64,000 nt of DNA. Origin: Marinirhabdus gelatinilytica. Lineage in GTDB: Bacteria; Bacteroidota; Bacteroidia; Flavobacteriales; Flavobacteriaceae. The translations under genes were made by a program, and so were the position numbers. The DNA lies in contig NZ_QRAO01000001.1 of NCBI RefSeq assembly GCF_003353425.1, positions 1,054,001 through 1,118,000 of the forward strand, written 5' to 3'. Under the pieces are notes generated by a model, which was not told the DNA's origin, did no database searches, and saw only the letters and a list, made by a program, of their open reading frames with translations. Positions 54,520 through 62,170 of this stretch are shown here, in pieces (the stretch's first letter is position 1; each line of letters starts with the position of its first letter).

Positions 54520-54658
54520 GCAAAGGTAAACTCATAAAATACACCCATCAAAAGACTACGGCATAAAGCCAACGCAGCATCCTACGCTTATTTATTCCGT
54601 TTCCTTTTGAGCTGTGATTTTAGCTTCCGTTTGGGTACTGCTCAAATATTGTTTAATC
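54520..54658 (+). promoter_or_regulatory. Repeated structured leader, copy B (before the DUF932 gene)
   Basis: Same architecture as copy A: identical stem arms at 54549-54567 and 54591-54609, a loop of the same length (23) with different sequence, the GAGC/GCTC pair, and CTGCTCAAATATTGTTTA before the start codon. It follows the parB terminator, so the DUF932 gene is a separate transcription unit with the same control region. Confidence 0.6.
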
Positions 54659-54672
54659 TAAATTCAAAAGCT

Positions 54673-55509
54673 ATGTATTTACAAAACTTGCAACAGGATG
54701 AGATCTTCGTACCATCAGAAATGAAATCCTTAAAGAGTTTGACCCAGATGGAATCCCGAAGAGGGCTTGAAAATGTCATTATCTCAAATGGCAAAATCGT
54801 CAATGTGGTATCGAACAGCTATGGCCACATTCCAAATCAGCTATTCTTCAAGAAAGCTGAAGAAATGCTGACCGATGCACAACTGAACTTCCACAAACGC
54901 ACCATCAACAAAAATGACAGGTCGTTCATCACAGATTTTATAATCGATGATAAAAGCCAGTTTACGGTCAAGAATCATAAGGACTTGATACTGCCTATGC
55001 TTCGATTTAAAAACTCGTATGACGGAAGTGAAAAGACCTCTGGTCACTTCGGGTTTTATAGAGAAGTGTGCTCGAACGGTCTGCACGTGTCACAAGCAGA
55101 AATCGAGTTTTCCATAAAACACAGTAAGAACAATACACACTTGATTATGCCCAGATTGAACAATTTATTCGATAAGTTTCTGGACAATGAATTCTATACC
55201 ATTACAAAGAAATTCGACAAGATGAAAGAATTTAAAATCATTGATACACAAGAATTTGTGAAAGCGATTCTTGACAGAACGAAACTGTTCCGGTATGAAT
55301 GTAGCGACAAGAACAGCGACCCGTCGAAAAAATCTCGTGAGGTCATCGAAATCTTAAACTATGAAGCCTTGTTACTAAATGAACAACCAAATCTATGGTT
55401 GGGATACAATGCATTCAATTCTGTACTTCATAACGTTTTGAAGAAAAGCTTTGGCCAACAAGAACGGTTGGATAAGAAACTGTTCGATGAAGTTTATGCA
55501 ATGGCATAA
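54673..55509 (+). CDS. DUF932 (phage/plasmid-like) protein
   Basis: A 278-aa protein of the DUF932 family found on plasmids, phages and ICEs. Recognisable segments are VSNSYGHIPNQLFFKKAEEM, MLRFKNSYDGSEKTSGHFGF and REVCSNGLHVSQAEIEF. The ATG at 54673 is used; a frame from the TTG at 54607 would run through the structured leader. Its function is not established; family members may protect the element or bind nucleic acid. It is followed by an intrinsic terminator. Confidence 0.85.
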   Translation: MYLQNLQQDEIFVPSEMKSLKSLTQMESRRGLENVIISNGKIVNVVSNSYGHIPNQLFFKKAEEMLTDAQLNFHKRTINKNDRSFITDFIIDDKSQFTVKNHKDLILPMLRFKNSYDGSEKTSGHFGFYREVCSNGLHVSQAEIEFSIKHSKNNTHLIMPRLNNLFDKFLDNEFYTITKKFDKMKEFKIIDTQEFVKAILDRTKLFRYECSDKNSDPSKKSREVIEILNYEALLLNEQPNLWLGYNAFNSVLHNVLKKSFGQQERLDKKLFDEVYAMA

Positions 55510-55525
55510 AATAAATAAAGGTTTG

Positions 55526-55551
55526 TCCAGTACCTCAAACTGGATTTTTTT
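55526..55551 (+). terminator. Terminator after the DUF932 gene
   Basis: TCCAGT/ACTGGA stem with a 7-base loop and T7. Confidence 0.75.
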
Positions 55552-55670
55552 GTGAGAAAATTTTAACTAAAAAGCCTTTTGTTTTCAGCACTAAAATTCT
55601 TAATAAAAGTTCCTTTTTCATTAGGGCTTAAATTCGATTATATTGTAAGCAAAATTAATTTCCAATTTTA

Positions 55671-58526
55671 ATGAAAGAAAACATCCAAAAATTAGTAGAA
55701 TATACAGCCAGATTGGATGGCGATGAAAAGGGAGAAGCTCAAGTATTTTGTGATAGATTTTTTCAGGCATTTGGTCATAATGGATACAAAGAAGCAGGTG
55801 CAACTTTAGAATTTAGAGTCAAATCCAAAAAGACTACCAACTTTGCTGATTTACTGTGGGGGGACAAAGTGCTTATTGAAATGAAAAAAAAGGGTGCTAA
55901 ACTAAAAAGCCATAGGACTCAAATTTTTGATTATTGGTGGAAGTTGAGACCTTCACAACCAAAGTATTCTGTTTTATGCAATTTTGAAGAGTTTATTATA
56001 TATGATTTTTCGCTTCAAGACGAGCCTTTAGATAGAATTGGAATTGATGAATTACCCGATCGATATACTTCATTCAACTTTATGTTTCCGCAACCGGAAA
56101 CACCAATTTTTAGAAATAACCTTGAAGAAGCTACCAGAAAGACTGCCAGTTTAGTGGCAGCTGTATTTAATTCATTTTTAGAACGCGGAGAAGATAGGAT
56201 TAGAGCTCAAAGGTTTATACTACAAGCTATATTTACGATGTTTGCGGAAGACTATAACTTGCTTCCCAAAGATATTTTCACACAAATATTGATTGATTGT
56301 CAAAATGGTAATGGAAACAGTTATGATTTAATTAATGGTCTTTTCCAACAAATGGACTCGAAAATACCTGCTCGTGGTGGTAGGTTTAAGGATGTCCAGT
56401 ATTTTAATGGTGGACTCTTTTCGATTCCGGAGGCAATCGAATTAACGAGGGATGAATTAGATATGCTGAGACAGGCAGCCTCACGTAAATGGAGCAAAGT
56501 TAATCCTGCTATTTTTGGAACTATTTTTCAAAAAAGTATGGGTACGGATGCGAGACACGCATTTGGTGCTCATTTTACATCCGAACTGGATATTCTAAAA
56601 ATTGTTCAACCAACAATTATTCAACCGTGGCGAGAAAAAATTGTAAAAGCAAAGACACTTAAAGAGATGAAATCTTTGCGGAAAGCTCTTGCAAGTTACA
56701 AAGTTTTAGACCCAGCTTGTGGAAGTGGAAACTTTCTATATGTTGCTTATCGTGAATTGAAGAGAATTGAGATGGAACTGCTTGATAAAATTCATATTGA
56801 ATTTCCAAAAAGCGCTTCTGAAATAGGTACGCAAAGTATTGTTAGTATAAAGCAGTTTCACGGAATGGATTACAACCAATTCGCCGTTGAATTGGCTAAA
56901 GTAACTTTAATGCTTGCAAAAGAAATTTCTATTCAAGAAACTCAAGAATGGATTAATACTATTCAAACAGGCTTAGCATTTCAAATGGAAAATACTTTGC
57001 CTCTCGATAATATGGATGATAATATCATTTTTGCCGATGCACTTTTTATAGATTGGCCTAAAGCGAATGTTATTATTGGAAATCCACCTTATCAGAGTAA
57101 AAATAAGATGGTTAAAGAATATGGTATTGAATATATGAATACTGTGTGGGATGCTTATCCAGAAATTTCAGGTAATGCTGATTATTGTGTGTACTGGTTT
57201 TATAAGGCACATCAAAATTTATATAACGGTGGTTACGCGGGTCTTGTTGGGACCAATACCGTAACTCAGAATTATAGCAGAGAAGGAAGTTTGGATTATA
57301 TTGTTAAAAATGATGGACAAATATTCAATGCAATTGCTTCTCAACCTTGGTCTGGGGATGCAGTAGTATTCGTTTCAATTGTAAATTGGAAGAAGGGAAA
57401 TTTTAAAGGGAAAAAGTTTCTCTATGTAGAAAATGAGAAAAAAGAGCAAGTTGAATACGTGGTTGCTAATATCAACAGTAGCCTTTCTTTAGAAATTGAC
57501 GTAACATCTGCTGAAATTTTGAACTGTAATAAAAAACCAAAAATGGTCTTTCAAGGGCAGACTCACGGAAACTCAGGGTTCCTAATCAGTAAGAAAAAAG
57601 GAATAGAAATTTTAAATGCTAATCCAAATTTTTCTGAAGTTCTAAAACCATTTTTGATAGGTAGAGAGTTAGTTGCATCCGTAAATAGTCAGCCTAATAG
57701 ATTTGTAATTGATTTTACTGGAAAGGATGTCATTGAATCGGCCACCTATAAAAGTCTTTTTGAGATTGTAAAAAAGAAAGTTCAGCCAATTCGGGAAAAA
57801 AAAGCAATAGACCAACAGGAAAAAAATCAAGCTGCTCTTGAAAAAAATGAAAAAGCTAAAACAAATAAGCATCATATAAATTTCTATAATAAATGGTGGT
57901 TGCTTTCTTATGGCAGAGAAGATATGTTAGACGCCATTTCTAAAAGTAAAAGATATATAGCTTGTTCGAGAGTTTCAGCCCGTCCAATATTTGAATTTGT
58001 TTCAAGTAGAATAAGTCCAAATGATGCACTTATGGTTTTCAATTTTCAAGACGACTATACTTTTGGAATCATTCAATCAAGAATTCATATCCTATGGTAT
58101 CAAGAAAAGTGTTCAACAATGAAAGGCGACCCCAGATATACACCAAACACGATATGGGACACTTTTCCTTTTCCACAAAAACCTACTCTAAATCAGATTA
58201 GAAAAGTTTCGAATTCCGCTTTGACTCTACGTCTAAAACGAAATGAAATGATGAAGCGTCATCAATTTACATTGAGAGATATTTATAGAATATTAGAAGA
58301 GCCTGGCAATAATCCTTTAAAAGATTTACACACAGCTTTGGATAATGCAGTTTTAGAAGCATATGGATTCAATAGAAAAAAAGATATTCTAACTCAACTT
58401 TTAGAATTGAATTTAAAAGTCTATTCAAACGAACAAGAAAGTATAGAAGTGCAAGCCCCAGGGCTACCCTCTTTTGTCCAAAACTCAAATGAATTTATTA
58501 GTGAAGATTGTATCAGTTTTTTATAA
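55671..58526 (+). CDS. Type IIL (MmeI-like) restriction-modification enzyme
   Basis: Single-chain R-M protein of 951 aa joining nuclease, helical spacer, adenine-N6 methyltransferase and target-recognition domains. The nuclease D-x9-E-x-K is present (Asp60, Glu70, Lys72 in FADLLWGDKVLIEMKKKG). SAM-binding motif I is DPACGSGNFLYVAYREL (about residue 347) and catalytic motif IV is NPPYQS (about 471). The C-terminal part has the MmeI-class FEFVSSRISPNDALMVFNFQ and PRYTPNTIWDTFPFPQ. Methylation and cutting share one recognition domain, so specificity can drift without loss of protection. Composition is AT-rich. It stands alone in the element as probable cargo. Confidence 0.9.
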   Translation: MKENIQKLVEYTARLDGDEKGEAQVFCDRFFQAFGHNGYKEAGATLEFRVKSKKTTNFADLLWGDKVLIEMKKKGAKLKSHRTQIFDYWWKLRPSQPKYSVLCNFEEFIIYDFSLQDEPLDRIGIDELPDRYTSFNFMFPQPETPIFRNNLEEATRKTASLVAAVFNSFLERGEDRIRAQRFILQAIFTMFAEDYNLLPKDIFTQILIDCQNGNGNSYDLINGLFQQMDSKIPARGGRFKDVQYFNGGLFSIPEAIELTRDELDMLRQAASRKWSKVNPAIFGTIFQKSMGTDARHAFGAHFTSELDILKIVQPTIIQPWREKIVKAKTLKEMKSLRKALASYKVLDPACGSGNFLYVAYRELKRIEMELLDKIHIEFPKSASEIGTQSIVSIKQFHGMDYNQFAVELAKVTLMLAKEISIQETQEWINTIQTGLAFQMENTLPLDNMDDNIIFADALFIDWPKANVIIGNPPYQSKNKMVKEYGIEYMNTVWDAYPEISGNADYCVYWFYKAHQNLYNGGYAGLVGTNTVTQNYSREGSLDYIVKNDGQIFNAIASQPWSGDAVVFVSIVNWKKGNFKGKKFLYVENEKKEQVEYVVANINSSLSLEIDVTSAEILNCNKKPKMVFQGQTHGNSGFLISKKKGIEILNANPNFSEVLKPFLIGRELVASVNSQPNRFVIDFTGKDVIESATYKSLFEIVKKKVQPIREKKAIDQQEKNQAALEKNEKAKTNKHHINFYNKWWLLSYGREDMLDAISKSKRYIACSRVSARPIFEFVSSRISPNDALMVFNFQDDYTFGIIQSRIHILWYQEKCSTMKGDPRYTPNTIWDTFPFPQKPTLNQIRKVSNSALTLRLKRNEMMKRHQFTLRDIYRILEEPGNNPLKDLHTALDNAVLEAYGFNRKKDILTQLLELNLKVYSNEQESIEVQAPGLPSFVQNSNEFISEDCISFL

Positions 58527-59040
58527 CGGAAATGAATTTTCTCGTTTGCTTGTATTAATTTTTGAGCAAAAGATTCAATAAAATTAAGTCAGCTTTAAAT
58601 TCTACTAAAAAATTAAATCGTAATAATAATCCCCTCAGCACATTTCCCTACATTTCGCGAAAAGCTACATTTCGGGAAAAGAGCTTCATTCACATTTCTT
58701 GGACATAATCCCCAATTTCAGCTTTCCATTACGCTAACCCTTCCCGTTTCTCTGGGAAGGAACACTTCATTACAGAGCCAAAATCGTGAATTAAGTCCGC
58801 CTGAACTGAGTTGCATCTTTGCGTTTAGTTCCACTTCCAATGGTTTCGTATTTCCCAAAGGCCTCTAGACCCACTCCCGAAGCCGCCACTGTCTTTACCT
58901 TTTTTTGACAGCAAAACAACAAAATTCATTTTTGGACGACGGCATAAAGCCGTTGCGCTGCGCTCCACTTTATATACGCCTTACCAAATCTGAATGTTGT
59001 ACCACATCAAGCAACAAAAAAAGGTAACAGCGACGGCTCT
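58527..59040. other. 514-bp non-coding stretch with repeats and a structured element
   Basis: No gene seen. It contains a 17-bp tandem repeat (CTACATTTCGCGAAAAG at 58648-58664 and a one-base variant at 58665-58681), a CCTTCCC/GGGAAGG hairpin (58739-58760), and a block bounded by long inverted repeats (58882-59037) that includes the third version of the repeated leader. Confidence 0.6.
58882..59037. repeat. 156-bp block bounded by inverted repeats, containing leader version C
   Basis: The left boundary runs GCCGCCACTGT to ACCTTTTTTTG (58882-58907) and the right boundary CAAAAAAAGGT to GACGGC (59015-59037). The inner 11 bp are perfect and the rest imperfect. Inside, ACGGC-ATAAA-GCCGT (58939-58953) and CTTTAT (58968-58973) echo the stems of leaders A and B. 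It may be a structured RNA leader or a small inserted element. Confidence 0.5.
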
Positions 59041-59220
59041 ATGGGAAGTAAATCTAAAACGAATCTTATGAAATCTTACGAAAACATCAAAAAGGAAGCG
59101 GAACTAAAGTTAAAAAAACAAAAAAGGGAAAACGCTCTGGATATAATAAGTAAATCCCTAAAAAAATATATAAACGCAAACTGTCTGAAAAGTTCAGATA
59201 GCATTTTAATTAATATTTAA
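59041..59220 (+). CDS. Small lysine-rich protein, 59 aa
   Basis: Not recognised. The frame begins at ATG 59041 (GSKSKTNL) or at 59068 (50 aa) and ends ten bases before the ssb start. The centre is strongly basic and helical (KKEAELKLKKQKRENALDII). It lies directly after the inverted-repeat block. Coupling to ssb suggests a DNA-related accessory role. Confidence 0.5.
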   Translation: MGSKSKTNLMKSYENIKKEAELKLKKQKRENALDIISKSLKKYINANCLKSSDSILINI

Positions 59221-59230
59221 ATCTTTTATT

Positions 59231-59587
59231 ATGAGTACTTTAAGAAATCACGTACAGTTAATTGGAAACGTTGGACAAGAGCCAACAATTACGAACCTTG
59301 AAAGTGGGAAGAAAGTAGCCCGTTTCTCACTCGCTACAAATGAATATTACAAAAACGATAAGGGCGAAAAAGTGCAAAATACCGAATGGCACACCGTAGT
59401 AGCCTGGGGCAAGACTGCCGAAATCATCGAAAAATATGCTGGAAAAGGCAAGGAAATCGGTGTAACGGGAAAATTGAAATCTCGTAGCTATGATGATAAG
59501 GACGGTATCAAACGATATGTTACCGAAGTGGAAGCCAACGAAATCCTTTTGTTGGGAACTAAAAACGGCAACGGATCTGCTGATTAA
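59231..59587 (+). CDS. ssb: Single-stranded DNA-binding protein (element-encoded)
   Basis: An OB-fold SSB of 118 aa: NHVQLIGNVGQEPTITNLES, then FSLATNEYYKNDKGEK and NTEWHTVVAWGKTAEIIEKY. The usual long acidic tail and terminal DDxPF are missing; it ends KNGNGSAD. Such short SSBs are common on conjugative elements, where they coat transferred single strands. A terminator follows. Confidence 0.95.
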   Translation: MSTLRNHVQLIGNVGQEPTITNLESGKKVARFSLATNEYYKNDKGEKVQNTEWHTVVAWGKTAEIIEKYAGKGKEIGVTGKLKSRSYDDKDGIKRYVTEVEANEILLLGTKNGNGSAD

Positions 59588-59599
59588 TTTGTAAAAATA

Positions 59600-59638
59600 A
59601 AGAGGGCGTACCAGTCGAAAGTAGCGCCCTCTTTTTTC
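59600..59638 (+). terminator. Terminator after ssb
   Basis: AAGAGGGCG/CGCCCTCTT stem with a 15-base loop and T-run. Confidence 0.85.
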
Positions 59639-59656
59639 ATTATTCAAACAAAATAG

Positions 59657-60112
59657 ATGACAATGAAGAACAAAGTTAATGAAATTAAGATTAGCTACAA
59701 AGGCGGTTTAAAATCTTCTATGTGGCAAAAAGTTAGTAATTCAAAGGACGCAGCCCAGCTATTATTCGAGGATTGGGATAAAGATACAATTGCTTTACAG
59801 GAGATTTTTAAAGTGGTTCTCTTAAATAACAGCAACAAGGTAAAAGGAGTCTATCAAATTTCACAGGGTGGTATTACAGGAACATTACTTGACATACGAA
59901 TTTTATTTGCTGTTATATTAAAATCGTTATCGGTTGCCATCATATTATGCCACAATCATCCAAGTGGTAAATTGGTTCCGAGCGATGCAGATAAAAATCT
60001 TACCGCAAAAATTAAGAAGGCTTCAGAGCTTTTTGATATTAAGCTTTTGGACCATTTGATTTTTGCACCTGATGGAGATTATTATAGTTTTTGTGATAAT
60101 GGAATTTTATAA
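59657..60112 (+). CDS. RadC-like JAB-domain protein
   Basis: A 151-aa protein carrying the MPN/JAB metalloprotease-like domain: the glutamate region LQEIFKVVLLNNSNKV and the metal-binding HNHPSGKLVPSDAD. It lacks the N-terminal helix-hairpin-helix of full RadC, as is normal for copies on mobile elements. The role is unknown; it may be deubiquitinase-like, anti-restriction or replication-linked. Confidence 0.9.
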   Translation: MTMKNKVNEIKISYKGGLKSSMWQKVSNSKDAAQLLFEDWDKDTIALQEIFKVVLLNNSNKVKGVYQISQGGITGTLLDIRILFAVILKSLSVAIILCHNHPSGKLVPSDADKNLTAKIKKASELFDIKLLDHLIFAPDGDYYSFCDNGIL

Positions 60113-60123
60113 AATGAAAGGCT

Positions 60124-60321
60124 ATGATTTATCTAAATTTTACCGATTTAAACGAGGAAACACAAGAACGATTACTTGCCAATTCCAAGGAAGATGTAAA
60201 GCGCAACTACGGCAAGGATATAATGGATTATGCAACCCAACATAATACCAATTTGGATGAGATGCTTGACGAAGAAGCAATGAGAAATTTATATAGTTAT
60301 ACCTATGTATTTAATATATGA
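60124..60321 (+). CDS. Small acidic protein of unknown function, 65 aa
   Basis: A frame of 65 codons starting 12 bases after the RadC-like stop (MIYLNFTDLNEETQERLLAN). It is rich in acidic residues and predicted helical, with no recognised domain. The tight spacing and following terminator support a real gene in the same unit. Confidence 0.6.
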   Translation: MIYLNFTDLNEETQERLLANSKEDVKRNYGKDIMDYATQHNTNLDEMLDEEAMRNLYSYTYVFNI

Positions 60322-60340
60322 TGTAACCAAAATTGAAACT

Positions 60341-60371
60341 AAAGACCTTTGAATTTTCAAGGGTCTTTTTT
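60341..60371 (+). terminator. Terminator after the small acidic gene
   Basis: AAAGACC pairs with GGGTCTT; a CTTTGAA/TTTTCAA extension and a T-run support it. Confidence 0.75.
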
Positions 60372-60464
60372 CGTTTCTTCCACTTTTGAATTTAATTATT
60401 CGCAATGGTTTCGGTCTTTCAGTAAAGATAATTTTACGTTTCAATTTAATTCGTCTTAAAAAAT

Positions 60465-60594
60465 CCCGCTCATTTTTTCTGCTCAGAAAATGCCATTATT
60501 TTTTCTGTAATGGTATGGAATTTTGTCCTGCGAGCGGGACGAAAAGGAATAGCAAGAGGGCAACACGCTTCGCGATGTTGAGCATTCCTTTTCG
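60465..60594. repeat. Nested inverted repeats upstream of the mobilization genes
   Basis: CCCGCTC (60465-60471) pairs with GAGCGGG (60532-60538) and encloses CCATTA/TAATGG. It is followed by CGAAAAGGAAT (60540-60550) and ATTCCTTTTCG (60584-60594), an 11-bp perfect pair that encloses CAACA/TGTTG and CGC-TTC-GCG. Such dense structure next to mob genes is typical of transfer origins or single-strand initiation sites. The gene-free span is 60322-60718. Confidence 0.55.
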
Positions 60595-60662
60595 TTTTTA
60601 AAACATTGAAAATTAAGGTTTTAAGTTATTGATGGTTTGCGCGAAATCAAGAATCGGCATCA

Positions 60663-60719
60663 TTTTTCACGGAAAAACCGTGTCAGACCAGTAAAACCAG
60701 CAAATTTTTCACGGAAAAA
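60663..60719. other. Candidate oriT / relaxosome operator
   Basis: Two exact copies of the palindrome TTTTTCACGGAAAAA at 60663-60677 and 60705-60719, start to start 42 bp (four helical turns). The first also forms CACGG-AAAAA-CCGTG (60668-60682). The second ends on the A of the start codon of the BfmA-like gene. A nicking-accessory protein binding here would also repress its own translation or transcription. Confidence 0.5.
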
Positions 60720-61117
60720 TGGATAAAGGATATGAAAAAGAACGGTTCGAGAGTATAAGTATCAAAGCTTCGGTGGTCAAGAAATTCAGGCGGTTTTCTC
60801 GTCAGCTTTCCAAGTCACAATCGATGACCTTGCTCTTGATGATTGAATTTTTTGAGGACAATGGCATTTCGCCAACCGAGGCTATGGGACCTAAAATGCA
60901 GACGCTTGAAAAGCTAATCAAAAAACGAATCAATGGGGTCATTGCCATTTTGAAGGACATCGAAAAGAGCCAAACCAAGCCGACAGTGGCGATGATGGAA
61001 ACCTTATTTAAGGAAGCCGAACCGAAGAAAAAACCTTTGATTTTGGCAAAGAAAAATGTTGTAAAACAGAACGAAATTGATTTCAAAGAAAACCAAAAAT
61101 CAGATAATGAAATTTAG
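60719..61117 (+). CDS. BfmA/BtgA-type mobilization accessory protein
   Basis: A 132-aa basic DNA-binding protein. Its N-terminal half (SIKASVVKKFRRFSRQLSKS, QSMTLLLMIEFFEDNGISP) resembles ribbon-helix-helix relaxosome proteins of the BfmA/BtgA family from Bacteroides mobilizable elements. A coiled coil and lysine-rich tail follow. It is 12 bases upstream of the relaxase. The start codon lies in a palindromic site, which suggests autoregulation. Confidence 0.8.
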   Translation: MDKGYEKERFESISIKASVVKKFRRFSRQLSKSQSMTLLLMIEFFEDNGISPTEAMGPKMQTLEKLIKKRINGVIAILKDIEKSQTKPTVAMMETLFKEAEPKKKPLILAKKNVVKQNEIDFKENQKSDNEI

Positions 61118-61129
61118 AAAATTAATACT

Positions 61130-62161
61130 ATGTATATAACCATAACGGCTCAAAAAATAGGTGGAGATTATTCACAAAGTTCAGCTGGTTTTGTGGGCTA
61201 TTTGGAAAAAGAAAACCAAGATACGGAACAAGAAAATATGGAACACTTTTTCAATCAATATGGCGATGAAATTTCAGCAGAAGAAGTGGTCAGGGAAATT
61301 GATGGAAATACCGCCAAGCTTAAAAAGAAGGAACCGAAATTCTATTCCATCACAGTCAACCCTTCCAAATATGAATTGAGGTATTTGGAAAATAGCAGTG
61401 CCGATTTAAAGAGGTACACTCGTGAGTTGATGAAAGAGTATGTGAAATCTTTTAACCGTGAAATTAATGGTCGGGCAATTACCGTGGATGATATAAAATA
61501 CTATGCGAAAATCGAACATAAAAGAATTTTTAAGGGAACGGATAGACAGGTTCGGGAAAACCAACCTTTTGCTACAAAAATACTTCGGTTAAAAAATGAA
61601 ATTCGAAAGATAGAAGAAGGCGAAGCCAAAGGAAATACGGAGCGATTAAAATTAAAAATAGGCAAACTGGAACGTGAAGCTCCACACCAACAAAACGGAA
61701 AACGGATTGTCCAGGGAATGGAAAAGGCGGGAGACCAGAGTCACATCCATATTATTGTAAGTAGAAAGGATGCATCCAACTCAGTAAGTCTCTCGCCCGG
61801 AAGCAAGTATAAAGCTTCAGAAGTGGATATGCACGGTAAAATGGTAAAGCGTGGTTTTGACCGGGACCGGTTTTTTGAGCAAGCTGAAAAAACCTTTGAC
61901 AAGACTTTTGGGTATAAAAGAAACTTTGCCGAAACCTATAAAGCCCGAAAAGATTTTGTGAAAAATCCAAACCTCTATTTTGCCGCGTTGATAAAATTGC
62001 CAGCCAATGAAAAGGCGATGGCATTCAAGCTGATGCACAAAACAGGAATACCTGTCATTCCCAATATTCCGACCAGTCAGGCGCAATTGGCTCTGCGAAT
62101 TTTTAAGAGGTTACGACAAGGAGTGGATATTGCTGTTAAATCAAGTTCAATCGGTATTTAA
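61130..62161 (+). CDS. Relaxase/mobilization protein (BtgB/MobB-like, DUF5712)
   Basis: Relaxase of 343 aa that should nick oriT and lead the strand into the recipient. The N-terminal MYITITAQKIGGDYSQSSAG and the His-x-His motif SHIHIIVSRKDASNSVSLSP match the DUF5712/BtgB group. A long charged helical insert lies before the HxH motif. The C-terminal third is basic. It lies between the accessory protein and the coupling protein, the usual order in Bacteroidota mobilizable elements. Confidence 0.85.
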   Translation: MYITITAQKIGGDYSQSSAGFVGYLEKENQDTEQENMEHFFNQYGDEISAEEVVREIDGNTAKLKKKEPKFYSITVNPSKYELRYLENSSADLKRYTRELMKEYVKSFNREINGRAITVDDIKYYAKIEHKRIFKGTDRQVRENQPFATKILRLKNEIRKIEEGEAKGNTERLKLKIGKLEREAPHQQNGKRIVQGMEKAGDQSHIHIIVSRKDASNSVSLSPGSKYKASEVDMHGKMVKRGFDRDRFFEQAEKTFDKTFGYKRNFAETYKARKDFVKNPNLYFAALIKLPANEKAMAFKLMHKTGIPVIPNIPTSQAQLALRIFKRLRQGVDIAVKSSSIGI

Positions 62162-62170
62162 ATGTAGGCT

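Noticed and set aside
58648-58681. Possible CRISPR or iteron array
   Set aside because: Only two adjacent 17-bp units exist, with no spacers and no further copies, so neither a CRISPR array nor a replication iteron set can be supported.
60063-60245. 60-codon plus-strand frame across the RadC-like end
   Set aside because: It is out of frame with both the RadC-like gene and the 60124-60321 gene, which have better starts and spacing.
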